Positions 31,261-34,348 of a stretch of 34,348 bases of DNA are shown piece after piece. How positions within the stretch are numbered: the stretch's first letter is position 1; every line of letters starts with the position of its first letter. The stretch comes from a virus, in IMG/VR virus record IMGVR_UViG_3300025120_000009, positions 1 to 34,348 of that record; one strand, 5' to 3'. Position numbers and translations under genes: made by a program. The notes under the pieces were generated by a model. It saw nothing but the letters and a program-made list of their open reading frames with translations. It made no database searches and was not told the DNA's origin.

Positions 31261-31812
31261 ATGTCTGAATTAGAACAGAATACAGCAGTAGAGGAAGCTG
31301 TAAAAGATCCTCAAGTCACTCAAGACGAAAAAAAGACAGAACAAGCTGTTCCATATTATCGTTTTCAGGAGCTAGTTAAAGAACGAAATGATCTAAAATC
31401 ACAAGTTCGAGATACTGCAACTGCACAGGAAGAACAGCGTAAAAAGACTTTAGCGGAGCAGGGAGAGTATAAAGCTCTCTTAGTTGAAGAACAAAATAAG
31501 AACAAAGATTTAGAAACCAAGTTTAATGAGGTTAATGAATCTTTTTCAAATTACGTGAATCAAGAAAAAGAATCTTTGCTAAGTAAAATTCCTGAAACGA
31601 AAAGAGAAAAATTTGAAAAGGTAGACGATTTATCTCTTTTGCGTGACATAGCATTAGAATTTGACACAAAGTCAGGTGTTAATGTAGGACAGGTTGAAAA
31701 CCAAGTATCTATTAGTAAGTTTAAAGGAAATCCTTTTAACGAATTAGTAGATCAAAAAAGCCGTAGAGGAACGCATAAAGACTTGATAAGTCATTACCTT
31801 AAGAAAAAATAA
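31261..31812 (+). CDS. Capsid scaffolding protein
   Basis: A 183-residue protein with SD AAGGAG. It is acidic and helical with long coiled-coil heptads (VKERNDLKSQVRDTATAQEE, then VEEQNKNKDLETKFNEVNES) and a basic C-terminus (RGTHKDLISHYLKKK) that often docks to the coat. It lies directly before the major capsid gene, the typical place of scaffold. No protease signature is seen. Confidence 0.8.
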   Translation: MSELEQNTAVEEAVKDPQVTQDEKKTEQAVPYYRFQELVKERNDLKSQVRDTATAQEEQRKKTLAEQGEYKALLVEEQNKNKDLETKFNEVNESFSNYVNQEKESLLSKIPETKREKFEKVDDLSLLRDIALEFDTKSGVNVGQVENQVSISKFKGNPFNELVDQKSRRGTHKDLISHYLKKK

Positions 31813-31842
31813 CATTTTTAAAACTTAAGGAGAGTAAATAAA

Positions 31843-32715
31843 ATGGCAAATGTAACAAAAACAACAGCTGCTGCGTTTATACCAGAGATGTGGAGAGATG
31901 CAATTCTTGATTATGCTGAAAGAAAATTTCAGTTAAGAAATCAGGTATCTGACTTCTCATCAATGTTATCTAACGGTGGCGACATACTTAATATACCAAA
32001 AGTAAAAGAAGAAACTGCTGCAGTAAAAGGATCTGGAGAAAGTAATCCAGTAGCTTATACCGCACAAACAGACACCGTAGTTCAGTTGAATGTAGATCAG
32101 CACTTCTACGAAGCGAAAAGAATCGAGGACATCGTAAGAGTTCAAGAATCTGCTGACTTATTCAATGCTTACGCACAATCAATGGGTTATGCCTTAGCTA
32201 AGAAAGTAGAAAGCTATATCGCTGGAGTAGTTAAAAGTGCTTCTGCTAATAATGTAGGACTAACAGCAGACGACACAATGACGGCTGCACATTTCAGAAC
32301 TGGACTAGAAAAACTTCTAGATGGCGGACATGATTACGCTGACGGGTCTTTCTATATGTATGCTTCCCCTAAATCATATATGTCAATGCTTGGTTTAGGA
32401 GAGTTTACTGAAGCTCAAAAAAGAGGAGATGAACAAAATCCTTTAGCTACTGGTAGAATTATTTCTGCTTATGGCTTACCACTATACGCAAGTACAGATT
32501 GGGACGAGGCAGGAACTTCAACCTCAGAAACTGCATCTATCTTTAGTAGAGATTCAGTTTACTTTGCACAACAAATTTCACCAAGAGTTCAAAGTGCTTA
32601 TGACATTGATCACTTGGCTACATCTGTTGTAGCTGACGTATTATTTGGAGCTGTGTTAGCACAACTTGCAGGTAATGCAGATGCTGGAATTGTTAATTTC
32701 GTAAATGTAGACTAA
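31843..32715 (+). CDS. Major capsid protein
   Basis: A 290-residue protein with SD AAGGAG. It has TKTTAAAFIPEMWRDAILDY, SNGGDILNIPKVKEETAAV, VQLNVDQHFYEAKRIEDIV and SYIAGVVKSA. The order of long helix, spine helix and P-domain-like strands matches HK97-fold coat proteins of the N4/T7-like sequence type without a cleaved N-arm. It follows the scaffold and is followed by a hairpin. Confidence 0.85.
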   Translation: MANVTKTTAAAFIPEMWRDAILDYAERKFQLRNQVSDFSSMLSNGGDILNIPKVKEETAAVKGSGESNPVAYTAQTDTVVQLNVDQHFYEAKRIEDIVRVQESADLFNAYAQSMGYALAKKVESYIAGVVKSASANNVGLTADDTMTAAHFRTGLEKLLDGGHDYADGSFYMYASPKSYMSMLGLGEFTEAQKRGDEQNPLATGRIISAYGLPLYASTDWDEAGTSTSETASIFSRDSVYFAQQISPRVQSAYDIDHLATSVVADVLFGAVLAQLAGNADAGIVNFVNVD

Positions 32716-32726
32716 TAGTTAATTAC

Positions 32727-32750
32727 AGGGAGGTTGAAATATACCTCCCT
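32727..32750 (+). promoter_or_regulatory. Stem-loop after the major capsid gene
   Basis: AGGGAGGT (32727-32734) pairs with ACCTCCCT (32743-32750), and TAGTTA (32716-32721) with TAACTA (32751-32756) outside it. No T-run follows, so it is not a standard terminator; it may stabilise capsid mRNA or attenuate downstream expression. Confidence 0.65.
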
Positions 32751-32771
32751 TAACTAAGGAGATAGACAAAT

Positions 32772-33011
32772 ATGGCTAATTACACATCAACTCATACAGG
32801 AGCAACGGTAGATTCGTCAGTAAGTAAAGTGGACTCAAGTGGAGTTACACAATCTGACCTATCTAAGCTAAATAGCGTTACCGCAACTGCATCAGAGATA
32901 AATCAATTAGACGACAAAACAGTCGGTGGTACAAACAATGATGATATAGTCGATATCGCATCATCACAGGCGTTAAACAATAAGACACTTGAGGGTGGAA
33001 CTTATACATAA
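32772..33011 (+). CDS. Small fibre-type / decoration-like protein
   Basis: A 79-residue Thr/Ser/Asp-rich protein after the capsid gene, with SD AAGGAG. Blocks SKLNSVTATASEINQLDDK, QALNNKTLEGGTYT recall phage fibre repeat units; the C-terminal GGTYT is close to the end of the next protein (DGGTY). Head decoration or a short fibre is possible. The role is not certain. Confidence 0.6.
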   Translation: MANYTSTHTGATVDSSVSKVDSSGVTQSDLSKLNSVTATASEINQLDDKTVGGTNNDDIVDIASSQALNNKTLEGGTYT

Positions 33012-33027
33012 TTTTTAGGAGAATAAA

Positions 33028-33819
33028 ATGGCTAATACAGTCCAAATTAAAAGACATAGTAGTAATACTAACACATCAGCTCCAAGTAGTTTAGCTACTG
33101 GAGAGTTAGCATTAAACCAGGCAAGTAAAAAACTATTTGTCGGTAGACATAACAATAGTAGCGTCGAAGTATTCCACCTACCTACATTACAAGATCTTAC
33201 TTACGGTAATGGATTAAGTGGTACAATAGCTTCTGGAGCAGATAATAATTCTGTTTCTATGGCTTTAGATGTAACTGATTCTAATGTTTTTGCTACAACT
33301 AGTGCTAAAGGACTTGCTTCTTTTTCAAGCGATAACTTTGCAGTAAGTAGTGGAGTGGTAACAATTAAAACTGGCGGTGTGGTAAGAGCAGAGATTGCAA
33401 CTGACGCAATCAATGGCGATAAAATTGCAAACGACGCAGTTGATAGTGAACACTTTGCTGCTGGTAGTATTGACACAGAACACATTGGCGACGATCAAGT
33501 AACTGCCGCTAAAATTGTAGACGGCATTGCCTTAGCTGGTAATTGTAGTTCAGTTGGTAACTTTACAGTTGGTGGAAACTTGGTAGTACAAGGAGATACA
33601 ACTACTTTAAACACAGCTACATTAACAGTTGAAGATAAAGAAGTTATCATTGCGAGTGGAGCATCAGATTCTGCAGGAGCAGACGGTGCAGGAATTAAGG
33701 TAGCAGGAGCAGACGCAAGTATGCTTTACGATCATACTGGAACTCAATGGGAATTTAATAAAGCTATTGAAGCACAGCAGGGTTTTGCAAACACCACTTT
33801 TGACGGTGGAACTTACTAA
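33028..33819 (+). CDS. Fibre protein with Mtd-N-like start
   Basis: A 263-residue protein with SD AGGAG. The N-terminus NTVQIKRHSSNT...LATGELALNQASKKLFVGRH matches the short beta motif (IKR, GEL, LYVG) that opens many phage fibres and is like the Major-tropism-determinant N domain. The middle has the DAINGDKIANDAVDSEHFA fibre repeat and the end DGGTY. It shares its N-terminal motif with the large fibre that follows. Confidence 0.7.
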   Translation: MANTVQIKRHSSNTNTSAPSSLATGELALNQASKKLFVGRHNNSSVEVFHLPTLQDLTYGNGLSGTIASGADNNSVSMALDVTDSNVFATTSAKGLASFSSDNFAVSSGVVTIKTGGVVRAEIATDAINGDKIANDAVDSEHFAAGSIDTEHIGDDQVTAAKIVDGIALAGNCSSVGNFTVGGNLVVQGDTTTLNTATLTVEDKEVIIASGASDSAGADGAGIKVAGADASMLYDHTGTQWEFNKAIEAQQGFANTTFDGGTY

Positions 33820-33833
33820 GTTAGGAGCAGTTA

Positions 33834-34348
33834 ATGTCAAATACTATTAAGATTAAGAGAGGTACTAACCTCTCTAATGCAGGTACACCTGCAGCAGGAG
33901 AGTTAATATACAAAAGCGATACTAACCAACTATATGTTGGCGACGGATCTACTGCAGCTACTGGGCTAAGTCCAATCGGTGGTAGTGCATCAGGAGATAT
34001 TGAGGGTGTAACTGCTGGAGTTGGTTTATCTGGCGGCGGAGGAACTGGAACAGTAACTTTAACGGTAGACTTATCAGAACTTACCGATATGACTCAAGCA
34101 GTCAATAGTTCACAAGACGAATTAATTATATTAGATAACGGTGCAGATAGAAGAAAACTAATCTCTGAAATACCTTTATCCGCTTTTAATAACGACTCTG
34201 GTTTTATTACCACAGACACAACTCTTTCTACTGAAGCTGTACAAGACATAGTAGGTGCTATGTTCTCAAGTAATACAGAAACAAGAGTAGCTGCTACTTA
34301 TGATGATACTAATGGAAAAATTAATGTAGTCGTAGATGATATGACTGC
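33834..34348 (+). CDS. Tail fibre with S74 chaperone (5' part)
   Basis: The 5' part of the 1,292-residue fibre that continues at base 1. SD GGAG lies ahead of ATG 33834. It opens SNTIKIKRGTNLSNAGTPAA then GELIYKSDTNQLYVGDGS, the same Mtd-N-like start as the preceding protein, followed by GVGLSGGGGTGTVTLTVD and DELIILDNGADRRKLIS. The frame is open to the window end and matches 1-127 exactly. Confidence 0.9.
   Translation, partial: MSNTIKIKRGTNLSNAGTPAAGELIYKSDTNQLYVGDGSTAATGLSPIGGSASGDIEGVTAGVGLSGGGGTGTVTLTVDLSELTDMTQAVNSSQDELIILDNGADRRKLISEIPLSAFNNDSGFITTDTTLSTEAVQDIVGAMFSSNTETRVAATYDDTNGKINVVVDDMT
34222..34348. repeat. Terminal direct repeat, right copy
   Basis: Identical to bases 1-127; see the left copy. 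Removing one copy gives a circle of 34,221 bp. Confidence 0.95.

Overview
The window is a complete, circularly permuted genome of a tailed double-stranded DNA phage. Bases 1-127 are repeated exactly at 34222-34348, so the molecule closes into a circle of 34,221 bp, and the tail-fibre gene runs through the join. The DNA is AT-rich. Genes are densely packed with ATGA, TAATG or TGATG overlaps and clear AGGAG-type ribosome sites. A tape measure protein, a tail tube protein and a G/GT frameshift pair indicate a long non-contractile tail (siphovirus morphology). No integrase, CI-like repressor, DNA polymerase, tRNA or CRISPR array was seen, so replication probably relies on host polymerase and a lytic life style is likely but not proven. 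A phage-encoded outer-membrane-barrel-like protein and signal peptides point to a Gram-negative (diderm) host. The overall look (S74-chaperone fibre with DADTLDG modules, KRGLYANIHAKRKRI mini-protein) resembles phages from marine metagenomes; the host cannot be named from the sequence.

Layout. (1) Rightward, 31261 through the join to 16452: scaffold, major capsid protein, three fibre-type proteins, a Hint-domain protein, a small basic protein, a lysis/envelope cassette (membrane coiled-coil protein, secreted thioredoxin-like protein, outer-membrane-barrel-like protein, coiled-coil protein, 3TM holin, GH108 endolysin), head-tail connector, two related tail-completion-like proteins, tail tube, frameshifted tail chaperones, tape measure and distal tail proteins. 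(2) Leftward, 22580 to 16557: replication and recombination operon (XRE regulator, probable annealing protein, replication initiator, PD-(D/E)XK nuclease, Zn-ribbon phosphoesterase, winged-helix protein, Dam methylase) with many small ORFs. (3) Leftward, 25790 to 22964: early accessory genes, including a Gp88-like cysteine protein and several small ORFs, ending at a strong terminator. (4) Rightward, 26223 to 27857: FmdB-like zinc ribbon, tiny basic proteins, a two-TM holin-like protein and the small terminase. (5) Leftward, 31205 to 27829: large terminase, portal and head-tail morphogenesis protein, converging on the small terminase gene.

Most notable points: the secreted thioredoxin-like plus outer-membrane-protein cassette inside the lysis region; a Hint domain ending the protein after the fibre; a well-formed -1 frameshift signal (GGGGGAA plus a downstream stem-loop); two 22-23 residue single-TM micro-proteins translationally coupled to neighbours; a 137-nt nested inverted-repeat element filling the largest gap in the replication operon; and small and large terminase genes on opposite, converging strands.
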